Origin: an uncultured Sphaerochaeta sp.
Lineage (GTDB): Bacteria > Spirochaetota > Spirochaetia > Sphaerochaetales > Sphaerochaetaceae
Assembly: GCF_963666015.1 (NCBI RefSeq)
Contig: NZ_OY762555.1
Span: forward strand, 186,001-250,000
Direction: 5' to 3'
Length of the DNA stretch: 64,000 bases
The notes below the pieces were generated by a model. It saw only the letters and a program-made list of their open reading frames with translations. It ran no database searches and was not told the DNA's origin. A program made the position numbers and the translations under genes. Shown here piece after piece: positions 19,871 through 28,705 of the stretch. Position 1 is the first letter of the stretch; every line of letters begins with the position of its first letter.

Positions 19871-19902
19871 CAGCTACCTGTTCTGGATGGAACAGGTAGC
19901 TG
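19871..19902 (+). terminator. Strong hairpin terminator after the CPBP gene
   Basis: Thirteen-base perfect arms CAGCTACCTGTTC and GAACAGGTAGCTG enclose a six-base loop. On the plus strand, TAATAATTACATTTTT follows. It may also act on the minus-strand gene ending at 19961. Confidence 0.75.
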
Positions 19903-19960
19903 GGTAATAATTACATTTTTGGGCACGTTGCTGATGTAATTACGTTGAGCGACGCGTGTG

Positions 19961-21109
19961 TCAGTATCTAAATATCGCAGCAACTCCTGTAGTACTTGGC
20001 ATCATATCCTTCGGGATGACAAGTACATCTCCCTTTCGCATCAAGGCTAATTCAGCTATATCATCCAACAGGTCGTCAAACGCTGGATCATCAAGAGCAC
20101 CGTATTCCACCTCTCCAGTCGCTCGGTTGATCTTTCCGGGTACTAAGTTGCTTTCCTCTATAAGCAAGGTTGCAATCCTGCTATTGAAAGCAGCTTTTGC
20201 TACCGTGTTGATAGCAGTAGATCCAAGACCTTCTGCTTCAGCTAACTTATAGGCTTCAGCTACCTTCTGTATTTTCTCCTCGTTGATTGGTTTGATAATC
20301 TCCAAGGCTTTGGCCTTGAGCGCGTCCTTGTCCAAGGAATCATAGGCGTTTTCAATACCCTCATCCAACACATAGGGATTATTGCTGAGGTTCTTGAAGA
20401 GGGAAAGGAATTCTGGAAGTGAGACAACAATGAGCGGTAACTTGGATGGTTTTGAGTAGTGATCAAGTACGAACCGGTCGACATACCTAAAGTATTTTTC
20501 GGTATCGTTGTCTCTCTCTTGTTTTGCATCTCCGTGTCCATGATACATGGTATGGCTTCCTGTCCCTCCATATGCACCATGTGATAGATATGACTCTGTC
20601 AGTTGGTCTCCTAACACCTCTTCCAAAGTTTGTGGGGTATCTGGGGGTAGGGTGACTTGTGAAAACCCATTCCTGTCACCTTGATACAGCGAAAATTTAT
20701 TGCTGCTCAAACCCAAGAGTTGATAGCTTTCCATTGACTGGAACGCTTTGATCAATGGCTTGATATGGAAACTGTCTGCTACTGTGGCAAATTCCTTAAC
20801 AGGAATCTGGAGATTATATACCATGCACCTGTTTCTGCTTGCAAGGACTGCGATGCTCTCTGATGTGTTGTTCCAGAATGGAGCATCTTCTCCAAGTTCA
20901 TGGAACGGTTCCATGATTTGGGTGACAATATCTTTCTTATAGCTTTGATTCAGTGATGTCACTACTGTTCGAAGTAAATTCTTGAATACGATAGGATCCT
21001 GTTTGTTTTCCGGAAAGCGTCTATGCGTAGGTTGATAGAGCGAGATAAAGGGACCTTCGTCTTGGTACAATACTTCATCTGGAAAACGCTGTGCAATTTC
21101 ATATGCCAT
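19961..21109 (-). CDS. Bacterial archaeo-eukaryotic release-factor-like (baeRF) protein
   Basis: A 382-residue soluble protein with AAAGGAGA in front of the ATG. The N-terminal part has the FPDEVLYQDEGPFISLYQPTHR segment, and the middle has a glycine/histidine loop, SHTMYHGHGDAKQERD, followed by YFRYVDRFVLDHY. This is the pattern of the baeRF families, bacterial homologues of eRF1/Pelota proposed to act on stalled ribosomes. The C-terminal half ends in a region like the L7Ae-type domain. The gene stands alone between two terminators. Its biochemical role in bacteria is not established, and the exact baeRF subfamily is my inference. Confidence 0.7.
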   Translation of the reverse strand: MAYEIAQRFPDEVLYQDEGPFISLYQPTHRRFPENKQDPIVFKNLLRTVVTSLNQSYKKDIVTQIMEPFHELGEDAPFWNNTSESIAVLASRNRCMVYNLQIPVKEFATVADSFHIKPLIKAFQSMESYQLLGLSSNKFSLYQGDRNGFSQVTLPPDTPQTLEEVLGDQLTESYLSHGAYGGTGSHTMYHGHGDAKQERDNDTEKYFRYVDRFVLDHYSKPSKLPLIVVSLPEFLSLFKNLSNNPYVLDEGIENAYDSLDKDALKAKALEIIKPINEEKIQKVAEAYKLAEAEGLGSTAINTVAKAAFNSRIATLLIEESNLVPGKINRATGEVEYGALDDPAFDDLLDDIAELALMRKGDVLVIPKDMMPSTTGVAAIFRY

Positions 21110-21217
21110 GCTTTTCTCCTTTTACATTCGTAGTACGTCGCATCCGTCAATATCCATAACTATAATATACAAAATAAATTACGAATCGTAAACCAGAGCG
21201 GTAAGTCCCTATAAAGC

Positions 21218-21266
21218 AAAAAAAAAAGAGCGCGAACACCCAGATCCGGACGGGTGATTTCGCGCT
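21218..21266 (-). terminator. Rho-independent terminator of the 21312-21743 gene
   Basis: Read on the minus strand, AGCGCGAAATCACCC pairs with GGGTGTTCGCGCT around a short loop and is followed by ten uridines. A strong terminator that insulates the baeRF gene from the gene upstream. Confidence 0.85.
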
Positions 21267-21311
21267 AGGTTGAATCAATACAGATATTGATAAGCTATTC
21301 GGTAATCATTC

Positions 21312-21743
21312 TCACTTCTGCAATTGCACTATGCTTGCCAGTACGATGAGGTGAAGCACCACCTGCTCTATCCAGGAAAACCAGTCAGAACCTCTGAAAC
21401 CACCAAAGTCAATGGTCAGGATATCGAGGATGACGATCAATGCAAGCCAGAAAACCAGGATGATGGTCAGAGCAAACTTACCAAATTTTGCAGGGATTCC
21501 TTTCATGAAGAATTGGGCAATGAGGAAAATACCGCAGAGCAATTCAAGTGCGGAGAGAATGTAAAGGAGGAGTTCCCGGTCTCCACCAAACATATTGGAG
21601 AGTTCACGAGAGAGTTGACTCCCCGCTCCGGAGGCAGATGCGAAACCCATCATACCCATTGCAATGAATAAGAGTGCAATGAGTAACTGCTTGATCTTTG
21701 TCGATGCGAGTACCCCAAGCGTTGCTTTTGGATCCTTTGCCAT
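21312..21743 (-). CDS. Small integral membrane protein of unknown function
   Basis: A 143-residue protein with four predicted membrane segments (around residues 18-38, 58-80, 87-108 and 122-140). AAGGAG precedes the ATG. A polar, glycine/serine-rich loop sits between the first two segments. It may resemble DoxX-like proteins in topology, but I see no diagnostic residues. Monocistronic, ending in a strong terminator. Confidence 0.7.
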   Translation of the reverse strand: MAKDPKATLGVLASTKIKQLLIALLFIAMGMMGFASASGAGSQLSRELSNMFGGDRELLLYILSALELLCGIFLIAQFFMKGIPAKFGKFALTIILVFWLALIVILDILTIDFGGFRGSDWFSWIEQVVLHLIVLASIVQLQK

Positions 21744-21947
21744 GTTCTAACTCCTTATCAAACGTAATATTAATTAATTTTTAGTCTAACGTCTGAATTC
21801 TTGATAGTAAAGAGTGAAGGTCAAATATTCTTCATCCAAACAACCTTATCTATGCCAATAATCGTATATTGAGAATTTTTAAGTACATAATTCAAACTGA
21901 AAAATAATACAGAAAATAAAATAAGATTCAAATAAAATAATAAAAGA

Positions 21948-21975
21948 TTGACAATAGAATATTATAAAGTACAAT
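21948..21975 (+). promoter_or_regulatory. Promoter of the ridA-symporter operon
   Basis: A perfect TTGACA at 21948-21953 and TACAAT at 21970-21975 are separated by 16 bases in a very AT-rich stretch. The ridA start codon is 28 bases downstream, with GAGAGGTGGT as ribosome binding site. Confidence 0.7.
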
Positions 21976-22002
21976 TAATAAAACAAATGAGAGAGGTGGT
22001 GC

Positions 22003-22377
22003 ATGAATAGCAAAATTGAAACTGAAAAGGCTCCCAAGGCTATCGGGCCCTACTCGCAAGGGTGGATTTGCAATGGTTTTATTTTTACAAGTGGGCAGCT
22101 GCCCCTGGATCCTGTTACTGGAGAAATTCCTCAGGGGATTGCAGCACAAACTCATCAATGCTGTAAGAATGTAAAAGAAGTATTGGTTTCAGCAGGATGT
22201 GAGATGGAGCAAGTCATGAAAACAACTTGTTTTATTGCTTCTATGGATGATTTTGCTGCTTTTAATGAGGTGTATGCTGAATATTTTACTGGGAACCCAT
22301 CAAGAAGTTGTGTAGCTGTCAAAACATTGCCGAAGAATGCACTGTGTGAAATTGAAGCAATTGCGGTTGCTCAATAA
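22003..22377 (+). CDS. ridA: RidA-family enamine/imine deaminase
   Basis: A 124-residue protein of standard RidA length. It has the family signatures KAPKAIGPYSQG at the N-terminus, FTSGQLPLDP, and CVAVKTLPKNALCEIEAIA at the C-terminus; the Arg before the CVAV segment fits the carboxylate-binding arginine. RidA hydrolyses reactive enamines/imines released by PLP enzymes such as serine/threonine dehydratases. The next gene encodes just such a PLP enzyme, so this copy probably protects that reaction. First gene of an operon running to at least 25076. Confidence 0.92.
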   Translation: MNSKIETEKAPKAIGPYSQGWICNGFIFTSGQLPLDPVTGEIPQGIAAQTHQCCKNVKEVLVSAGCEMEQVMKTTCFIASMDDFAAFNEVYAEYFTGNPSRSCVAVKTLPKNALCEIEAIAVAQ

Positions 22378-22396
22378 TGGGTAAAGGAGGAAGAAT

Positions 22397-23575
22397 TTGT
22401 TTACCAATAATGAAGTCAATTTGAAAGTGCTCAAAGAGAGGGCTTTCAATATGAGATGGGCTGAGGTTGATGATGGGGTAATCCCATTGACTGCAGCTGA
22501 TTCGGACTTTCCTGTGGCACCTGAAATAGCAAGAGCTTTAACGGATTATGTAGGAAAGGGGTATTTTTCATATGTTCCAAACAGAGGCCTGCAGGAATTC
22601 AAGAAAAGTATTTCATATGCATTGGGGAGAAAGGGAGAACATGTCCTTCCTAACCATATTCTTCCAATTGATAGTGCTGCACGTGGGATGGATATAATTG
22701 CAAGCAGTGTATTGAAACCAGGTGATGAAGCAATTGTCTTTGACCCAGTGGACTTCTTGTTCAAGACTACAATGGAAAGAGCTGGAGCCAAAATTGTTCT
22801 TTTCCCCATGCAGATAAAGGAGAATGGCGATATTGACTTCTCGTCACTTGAAAACTACATAACCCCTAAGACAAAAATGTTGGGTCTTTGCAACCCTCAC
22901 AACCCATTGGGGAAAACCTATCCAGCCTCTGATCTCAATCATATTCTCGATTTGTCAGAGAAATATGGGTTTTACATCATGAACGATGAAATCTGGTCAG
23001 ATATTGTATATTCAGATGGAGCATTCACAAGTATTGTATCTTTGGGTGCTGAAAGAAACCGTAGGACCATTTCTGTGTATGGGTTTTCCAAAGGGTTTGG
23101 AATTGCTGGATTGAGGGCAGGATGTATCTACTGCCAGGACGATGAGCTTTTTGAAAAAATTGTGTATGCCTCAGCTGTTGATAAGACTATAGGAGGTATC
23201 TCTTCGCTTTCACAAATTGCTGGAATAGCTTGTTTGAATGAATGCTCATATTGGGTAAAGGAATTTGTTGCCCATCTTCAAAAGAATCGGGATTATGCTG
23301 TTAAACGGCTTAATGCAATGCCTGGAGTAGTCTGCAACAATCCTAAGGCAACATTTGTTTTATTTCCCGACATCACGGGGATTGGGAAAACCTCAGAGGA
23401 AATTGTGAGGTATCTGCATGAAAAAAAAGGAGTATCGATAGTACCCGGGGGAGCTAGGTTTTTTGGTCCAGGATCGACGGGACATGTTAGGATCTGTTTG
23501 GCTACAAGTAAAGAAATCTTGACTGAAGCTTTAAATAGAATTGAAGAAGGTCTTGCCGAATTGATTCATCAGTAG
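22397..23575 (+). CDS. PLP-dependent MalY/PatB-type C-S lyase or aminotransferase
   Basis: A TTG start at 22397 is supported by AAAGGAGG six bases upstream. The 392-residue fold-type I enzyme has NPHNPLG (Asn166), the ring-nitrogen Asp197 in MNDEIWSD, the Schiff-base Lys232 in YGFSKGFGIAGLRAG, and the C-terminal carboxylate-binding Arg in GHVRICLA. The NDEIWSD and NPHNP motifs place it near MalY/PatB cystathionine beta-lyases, which release ammonia and pyruvate from sulfur amino acids. A related aminotransferase is possible. Its position between RidA and an amino-acid-type symporter points to amino-acid catabolism. Confidence 0.85.
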   Translation: MFTNNEVNLKVLKERAFNMRWAEVDDGVIPLTAADSDFPVAPEIARALTDYVGKGYFSYVPNRGLQEFKKSISYALGRKGEHVLPNHILPIDSAARGMDIIASSVLKPGDEAIVFDPVDFLFKTTMERAGAKIVLFPMQIKENGDIDFSSLENYITPKTKMLGLCNPHNPLGKTYPASDLNHILDLSEKYGFYIMNDEIWSDIVYSDGAFTSIVSLGAERNRRTISVYGFSKGFGIAGLRAGCIYCQDDELFEKIVYASAVDKTIGGISSLSQIAGIACLNECSYWVKEFVAHLQKNRDYAVKRLNAMPGVVCNNPKATFVLFPDITGIGKTSEEIVRYLHEKKGVSIVPGGARFFGPGSTGHVRICLATSKEILTEALNRIEEGLAELIHQ

Positions 23576-23598
23576 TGCATAGGTACTAGGAGGTTACT

Positions 23599-24981
23599 AT
23601 GTGGATTACATTTTTAATCATTGGGGTATTTTTTTGTGGGTTGCTGCTTGTTGGGTATTTATCATCGAAGAAAAATACCAATACAGAAGACTATTTTGTA
23701 GCAGGTAGAAAACTAAATAAATGGACGGCTGCCAATACCATGGCCGCTACTGCCATTGGATCCGGCACAACAATCGGAGTATGTACAATGGCGTATAATT
23801 CAGGAATTGCTGCAAGTTGGATATTAATTGGCTATTCTCTTGGGTTTGTGCTTATTGCATTGCTCATCGGAAAGAAGATTTACAATCTCAACGTCTTAAC
23901 GCTTACTGATGTTATCGGAAGCAAGTACAATCAACAGGTGAGGAATCTTACAACCATACTAGTGCTTATTTCATATGTCGGGATTGCATGTGCACAGTTC
24001 ATTGCCCTAGGGCACATTGTTTCTGTGTTGCTGGATATGGAATTTAAGCTAGCAGTAATTCTCTGCGGTGTTATTATTATCATCTATACTACAATGGGAG
24101 GGCTCAATGCGCTCTCGATAACCGACTCCTACCAGCTTATCATTAACCTGATAGGTATCATGATTATCTTGCCAATTTTTGGATTTACTGCAACTCATGG
24201 GTTCCGTGATATCGTAGCAACAGTGCCAGAGGGATTTTTCAGCATGGGTAACTATGGACTAGCCACCACAATTGGCTTCTTTAGTTGGATCATTCCACAA
24301 GCTTTCTTGTCTCAGGAACTTTGGGTAAGAATTTTCGCTTGCAAAGATGAGAAACTTGCAGTTCAATCGACGGTGATTGCCTCAGTTGGAATTTACCTCC
24401 CGTATGCAGTTAGTGTTGTATCAGTCGGTCTGATTGCAGCGACAGTATTACCTGCTGGTTTGGAGGGTGATGCTGTACTTCCAACTCTTATATCGCAATT
24501 GGGTAATCCAGTAATTGAAGGTATCCTCTTGGCAGGTCTGATAGCTGCTGTAATGTCTTGTGCAGATTCAGTGCTCCTTGTCTCTTCTTCTAATCTTGTG
24601 CATGATTTTTGGGGAAGAACATTGGGCAAGAAAGTGAAGAATGATTTGAAGGCATCCCGTATAGGTGTGGTTCTTATCGGCGTTTTGGCGATCATCCTTG
24701 CAATGTATGCGCAGAATATAATTTCCATCATGCAGATGATGGCAACTCCTTTTGTTGGTGCAATATTCCCGATTGTACTTGCGATGTTCTTCTGGAAGAA
24801 AGTAACCAATACAGGTGCTGTTGCAACAATCATCATTGCATTAGTAATGGCAGTTCTCTTCTATCTTGCAAAGATCAGTGTGTTTGGTTTAGATCCTAGT
24901 TTTGTGACTGTAGTGGTGTGTACCTTTACGCTGATTATTGTGAGCTTATTTACCCAGAATAAAAAAAGTGAGGTAGCATGA
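23599..24981 (+). CDS. Sodium:solute symporter (SSS family)
   Basis: A 460-residue inner-membrane transporter with about 12-13 membrane segments. Family features include SSKKNTNTEDYFVAGRKL after the first segment, the GSGTTIG loop, GLNALSITDSYQ and ADSVLLVSSSN in the Na2-site helix. AGGAGG precedes the ATG. Its substrate is likely the amino acid or related compound handled by the upstream PLP enzyme, but the sequence does not define it. The stop overlaps the start of a 32-codon membrane-peptide gene (ATGA). Confidence 0.9.
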   Translation: MWITFLIIGVFFCGLLLVGYLSSKKNTNTEDYFVAGRKLNKWTAANTMAATAIGSGTTIGVCTMAYNSGIAASWILIGYSLGFVLIALLIGKKIYNLNVLTLTDVIGSKYNQQVRNLTTILVLISYVGIACAQFIALGHIVSVLLDMEFKLAVILCGVIIIIYTTMGGLNALSITDSYQLIINLIGIMIILPIFGFTATHGFRDIVATVPEGFFSMGNYGLATTIGFFSWIIPQAFLSQELWVRIFACKDEKLAVQSTVIASVGIYLPYAVSVVSVGLIAATVLPAGLEGDAVLPTLISQLGNPVIEGILLAGLIAAVMSCADSVLLVSSSNLVHDFWGRTLGKKVKNDLKASRIGVVLIGVLAIILAMYAQNIISIMQMMATPFVGAIFPIVLAMFFWKKVTNTGAVATIIIALVMAVLFYLAKISVFGLDPSFVTVVVCTFTLIIVSLFTQNKKSEVA

Positions 24982-25076
24982 TGGATATTATATCAATAGT
25001 AATTATCATAATGGGAGTTGTTGTATCCGGGTTTGTTACAATCAACTTTATTCTTGAAAATTGTAAGAAGAACTAA
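24978..25076 (+). CDS. 32-residue single-span membrane protein, putative symporter subunit
   Basis: ATG at 24978 overlaps the symporter stop codon as ATGA and has GAGG five bases upstream, so it should be translationally coupled. The product is one hydrophobic helix (DIISIVIIIMGVVVSG, continuing to about residue 26) with a lysine-rich C-terminus ending NCKKN. Small accessory subunits of this kind are known for some sodium symporters, for example methionine/alanine importers. A hairpin follows after 23 bases. Short, but the context is strong. Confidence 0.7.
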   Translation: MMDIISIVIIIMGVVVSGFVTINFILENCKKN

Positions 25077-25099
25077 GATTAGGATTCATTAGCTATTGA

Positions 25100-25145
25100 G
25101 TGAGCAGGGAAGAATGATGAAGGGTGTCTTCTCTGTTCACTTCTT
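25100..25145 (+). terminator. Terminator or attenuator before the YheO-like regulator gene
   Basis: Arms 25100-25113 and 25127-25140 pair over 14 positions, two of them G-U, and TTCTT follows. It separates the transporter genes from the regulator gene, which may depend on read-through. Confidence 0.6.
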
Positions 25146-25167
25146 CATCCAATAAGGAAAAACATTG

Positions 25168-25842
25168 ATGGCCAAAGACAGCTTGAAAGTTCAATTCACG
25201 ATCATTGACAGCATGATTATTGAATCATATAAAACCATTGTTGATGGGTTGGCGGAATACTTGGGGAAAAACTACGAAATAGTTTTGCATTCCCTGAGCA
25301 ATCTGGATAATTCTGTTGTATATATAAAAAATGGGTTCCATACAGGACGTACAGTAGGGGCTCCCATCACAAATATGGCATTGGAAATGCTTTCCAAAAT
25401 TGATAAAAATTCTATCAATGATGTAACTTATTTTACAAAGGATAAGAATGGTGAACCTGTTAAATCCAGTACCATTGCAATTCGTGGAGAACATAATAAA
25501 ATTATTGGATTGCTGTGCATCAACTTTTTTCTCAATGCACCATTTCTGGATATAATTTCGGAGTTTTTCGATTCAGAGTTCACAAAGAAAAACGAATCTC
25601 ACAAGTATATATATGAATCATTTTCAGAGGATCCGACACAACTTATCACAAAGGCGGTCAGAGATTCGATTGATGAAGTTGATTCAAAGCGTGAAATACC
25701 TACTGCGCAGAGAAACAGAGCAATAATCATGCTCTTGCAGGAAAAGAATATTTTTAAATTAAAAAACGCAGTGGTGCTTGTGGCAAAAGAACTCAGGATT
25801 AGTAAGAATACTGTATACATGCATTTAAGAACTACAGACTGA
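25168..25842 (+). CDS. YheO/DauR-like PAS-HTH transcriptional regulator
   Basis: ATG at 25168 with AAGGA nine bases upstream, rather than the TTG one codon before. The 224-residue product has a YheO-like PAS domain (YLGKNYEIVLHSL, VVYIKNG, GRTVGAPIT, IIGLLCINFF) and a C-terminal helix-turn-helix (NAVVLVAKELRISKNTVYMHLR). DauR of this family controls D-arginine catabolism in Pseudomonas, and relatives sit beside RidA and amino-acid genes. It therefore probably senses the substrate of the upstream operon. Confidence 0.85.
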   Translation: MAKDSLKVQFTIIDSMIIESYKTIVDGLAEYLGKNYEIVLHSLSNLDNSVVYIKNGFHTGRTVGAPITNMALEMLSKIDKNSINDVTYFTKDKNGEPVKSSTIAIRGEHNKIIGLLCINFFLNAPFLDIISEFFDSEFTKKNESHKYIYESFSEDPTQLITKAVRDSIDEVDSKREIPTAQRNRAIIMLLQEKNIFKLKNAVVLVAKELRISKNTVYMHLRTTD

Positions 25843-25873
25843 AACCTGTTCATCTAAGTAGGGTAAAGTTTTC

Positions 25874-25901
25874 TTGACCATTGTATGTTTCATGGTATAC
25901 T
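25874..25901 (+). promoter_or_regulatory. Promoter of the tetR-kinase-aminotransferase operon
   Basis: TTGACC (25874-25879) and TATACT (25896-25901) with a 16-base spacer. A perfect 22-bp palindrome begins four bases downstream, covering the transcription start. Confidence 0.7.
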
Positions 25902-25905
25902 CAGT

Positions 25906-25927
25906 AGTGAGTGAGTACTCACTCACT
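25906..25927 (+). promoter_or_regulatory. Perfect TetR operator palindrome
   Basis: Ten-base arms AGTGAGTGAG and CTCACTCACT flank a central TA, with no mismatch. Placement directly after the -10 element is that of a repressor site blocking initiation. The encoded TetR protein is the first gene of the transcript. Confidence 0.8.
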
Positions 25928-25951
25928 GATATGGAGGGTAGATGATATTTC

Positions 25952-26614
25952 ATGGCAAAAATAAGAAAGAGAAAACTCACCAAGCCTACGTTCGACAATC
26001 TCTCTGAAGAGAAGAAACACATGATTCTACGAACGGCAATCAGTGAGTTCGCAAGCCAAGGATTTGACCATGCGAATATCAACATCATTGCTGAGAAAGC
26101 AGGAATCAGTGTTGGCTCTTTATACAAGTATTTTGGGTCGAAGCAAGACCTTTTTCTTGTGACGATACATCAAGGAACCGAGGTGCTGAAGACCATCTTA
26201 CAGGCAATTGTGCCTTCAGACCAATCCTTTGAAAAAAAGTGCAAGGATTTGATCAAGGCAATCCAGAAAACCAGTAGGGAACAACAGGAACTAATACGTC
26301 TCTATAGTGAACTAACCTCAGTAGGAAACAGTGACCTTGTCAAACAACTTTCGTTTGAGATTGAATCCATCTCTGCCGAGATGTACATGGAGTTGGTCAA
26401 GGAAGGACAGAGAACCGGTGAGATCAGGGGGGATATTGATCCAGCGATGGCTGCCTTTCTCATGGATAATCTCTTCATATCGCTGCAGTTTTCATATTCC
26501 AGTGAATATTACCAACAACGTTTCAAGATTTTCTTGGGAAATGATATAGATGATCGAGACACATTTGTTCATGATCAAATGGTTGGTTTCATCTCTAGTG
26601 CTTTGAAACCCTGA
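25952..26614 (+). CDS. TetR-family repressor leading the kinase-aldolase operon
   Basis: A 220-residue regulator. A basic tail precedes a TetR helix-turn-helix (HMILRTAISEFASQGFDHAN, NIIAEKAGISVGSLYKYFGSK), and the rest is a helical effector-binding domain. GGAGGG lies 13 bases upstream of the ATG, a long spacing. The perfect palindrome overlapping its own promoter makes autoregulation very likely. The FGGY kinase gene begins 22 bases after its stop. Confidence 0.9.
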   Translation: MAKIRKRKLTKPTFDNLSEEKKHMILRTAISEFASQGFDHANINIIAEKAGISVGSLYKYFGSKQDLFLVTIHQGTEVLKTILQAIVPSDQSFEKKCKDLIKAIQKTSREQQELIRLYSELTSVGNSDLVKQLSFEIESISAEMYMELVKEGQRTGEIRGDIDPAMAAFLMDNLFISLQFSYSSEYYQQRFKIFLGNDIDDRDTFVHDQMVGFISSALKP

Positions 26615-26636
26615 TAGCCATGTAAAAGGAGTGGGC

Positions 26637-28232
26637 ATGGACAGAAAGCAATACCTTCTCACCTATGATGTTGGTACTACGGGAATGAAGACTTGTCTTT
26701 TCTCAGCAGTTGGTCACTTGGAGCTTATTTCCTCTTCACTTGCAAAATACCCCTTGTATCTCCTCTCTGGTGGTGGAGCAGAGCAAGATCCTGAGGATTG
26801 GTGGAAGGCGATGGTAAGCACGACAGGTGAAATCCTCTCTGAGTCTGCAATCAATCCTGCAGACATCAAGGGAATCTCCTTTTGTTCCCAGATGCAGGGC
26901 TTGGTGCTTGTGGATAGCGAAGGAAACGCTCTGAGGAATGCATTCAGCTACCTTGATCAACGAGCAACCAAGGAATTGAGGGAGGGCATGGCCCATGGAA
27001 TGCAAATCGAGGGTGCAAATATCTGGAAGCTCCTTGTCTCCCTCTCCATTACAAAGGCGGTTGCAACCAGTGTGAAAGACCCAGTTTGGAAATACCAATG
27101 GGTGAGGAATCATGAGCCTGAGATATTTTCACACATCTACAAGTGGCTGGATGTGAAGGAGTACCTGATAGCGAAGCTGACTGGTTCGTTTATCATGACT
27201 GAAGATTCAGCGTTTGCCACACTCTTGTTTGATATAAAGAAACACACCTGGAGCAGAGCCATGTGCAGAATGCTCAAGGTCAATCCAGATCATTTACCCC
27301 ATATCATACAATCGACGAAGCAGGCTGGAACCATGAAAGAGCAGGCAGCGAACATACTTGGGTTGCAGCCTGGCACTCCGGTCTTCGGTGGCGGAGGAGA
27401 TGCTGCTTCAATTGGTCTGGGTTCAGGTGCTATCAACCCAGGGGATACCCATATTTACATGGGTACCTCAGGGTGGCTTTCTACCGTGGTTGAAAAGAGC
27501 ATGGTTGATCCTGAAATAAAAACTGCAGCAATCGTAAGTGCCCTTCCTGGGCGATTTACCTATTTTTCTGAACTCGAGACAGCCGGAAAATGTCTTGAAT
27601 GGGTAAAGGATCATCTTGCCCTGGATGAGATAAACCTGTATCTGGAGAAGAAATTGGTAACAGATTCTCCTGAGGCTATTGCCAAAAACCTCTATGACTA
27701 CATGGCTTCAGTTATCGACACGGTACCCCCTGGAAGCAATGGAGTGCTCTTTACTCCATGGTTGCACGGGAATCGATGTCCATTTGAGGACAGCAAAGCC
27801 CGGGGAATGTTCTTCAATTTGCGCTTGGAGACAGGTAAGACAGAGATGATCAGAGCAGTCACTGAAGGGGTCTGCTTGCATATGCGCTGGTTCCTGGAAG
27901 TACAGGAGAGGAAGATCAAAACATCATCGGTTATCCGGTTTGTTGGTGGTGGGGCACTCTCTCCCATTACCTGCCAAATTCTCAGTGACATATTGGGAAG
28001 ACGAATACAGAGTATTGAGAACCCGCAGAATGTAGGAGCGATGGGAGCTGCCATTATTGCAGGTTTTGGTCTCGGGATTTACCAGAGTGAGAAAGAGGCA
28101 GCTGATGCAATACCAAGGGGTAGGGTCTATGAGCCGAGGATAGAGAGCAAGAAAGTGTATGACCGGAATTACAAGGTGTATATCCAGCTCTATAGGTCCA
28201 ACAAGAAGCACTTTGCTACCTTGAATGCATAG
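26637..28232 (+). CDS. FGGY-family carbohydrate kinase
   Basis: ATG at 26637 has AAAAGGAG five bases upstream; the GTG two codons earlier falls inside that ribosome binding site region. The 531-residue protein has the ASKHA fold. The N-terminal phosphate loop reads YDVGTTGMKTCLF, with YLDQRA in the substrate region. The second ATP-binding part has GGGGDAASIGLGSG, MGTSGW and VGGGALSPITCQIL. It resembles xylulokinase-type enzymes, phosphorylating a sugar or polyol; the substrate is unclear. It is followed by GtrA, aminotransferase and aldolase genes on the same strand. Confidence 0.87.
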   Translation: MDRKQYLLTYDVGTTGMKTCLFSAVGHLELISSSLAKYPLYLLSGGGAEQDPEDWWKAMVSTTGEILSESAINPADIKGISFCSQMQGLVLVDSEGNALRNAFSYLDQRATKELREGMAHGMQIEGANIWKLLVSLSITKAVATSVKDPVWKYQWVRNHEPEIFSHIYKWLDVKEYLIAKLTGSFIMTEDSAFATLLFDIKKHTWSRAMCRMLKVNPDHLPHIIQSTKQAGTMKEQAANILGLQPGTPVFGGGGDAASIGLGSGAINPGDTHIYMGTSGWLSTVVEKSMVDPEIKTAAIVSALPGRFTYFSELETAGKCLEWVKDHLALDEINLYLEKKLVTDSPEAIAKNLYDYMASVIDTVPPGSNGVLFTPWLHGNRCPFEDSKARGMFFNLRLETGKTEMIRAVTEGVCLHMRWFLEVQERKIKTSSVIRFVGGGALSPITCQILSDILGRRIQSIENPQNVGAMGAAIIAGFGLGIYQSEKEAADAIPRGRVYEPRIESKKVYDRNYKVYIQLYRSNKKHFATLNA

Positions 28233-28246
28233 GGAAAGGAAGTTCC

Positions 28247-28678
28247 ATGGAAGAAAACAACAACATAGCAATGACCGGAAAACAGAATCTCATCCAGTTT
28301 GGAAAATTCGTACTCTTTTCCATCAGTGCAGGTATTATTCAGGTATTGGTATTTACGCTCCTGGAGGAAGTGTTTCATCTCAAATATTGGCCGAGTTATC
28401 TTACTGCACTCATTGCAAGTGTTCTCTACAACTTCACAGTGAATCGGCGTTTTACCTTCAAGAGTGCAAACAATATCCCCAAGGCCATGACACAGTTGGG
28501 AATCTATTATCTTATTTTCACCCCACTCTCCACGTGGTGGGGCGATGCCTTGGTTGGCCTTGGTATCTCTGATTACCTTGTTCTTGGCGGCACGATGGTG
28601 GTCAATCTGATCTCTGAGTTCTGTGTCAATCGATTCATCATTTATAGAACTTCCATGAATACCCGTGTAAAACCGTAA
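28247..28678 (+). CDS. GtrA-family membrane protein
   Basis: A 143-residue protein with four membrane segments matching the GtrA/DPMS-like pattern (FGKFVLFSISAGIIQ at the start, LIASVLYNFTVNRRFTF after the second segment, and a matching SEFCVNRFIIYR at the end). Family members are linked to translocation of polyprenyl-phosphate sugars. AAAGGAAG precedes the ATG. Its presence inside an otherwise metabolic operon is unusual. Confidence 0.85.
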   Translation: MEENNNIAMTGKQNLIQFGKFVLFSISAGIIQVLVFTLLEEVFHLKYWPSYLTALIASVLYNFTVNRRFTFKSANNIPKAMTQLGIYYLIFTPLSTWWGDALVGLGISDYLVLGGTMVVNLISEFCVNRFIIYRTSMNTRVKP

Positions 28679-28705
28679 AAACACCATCCATCTAGGAGGA
28701 ATGAT

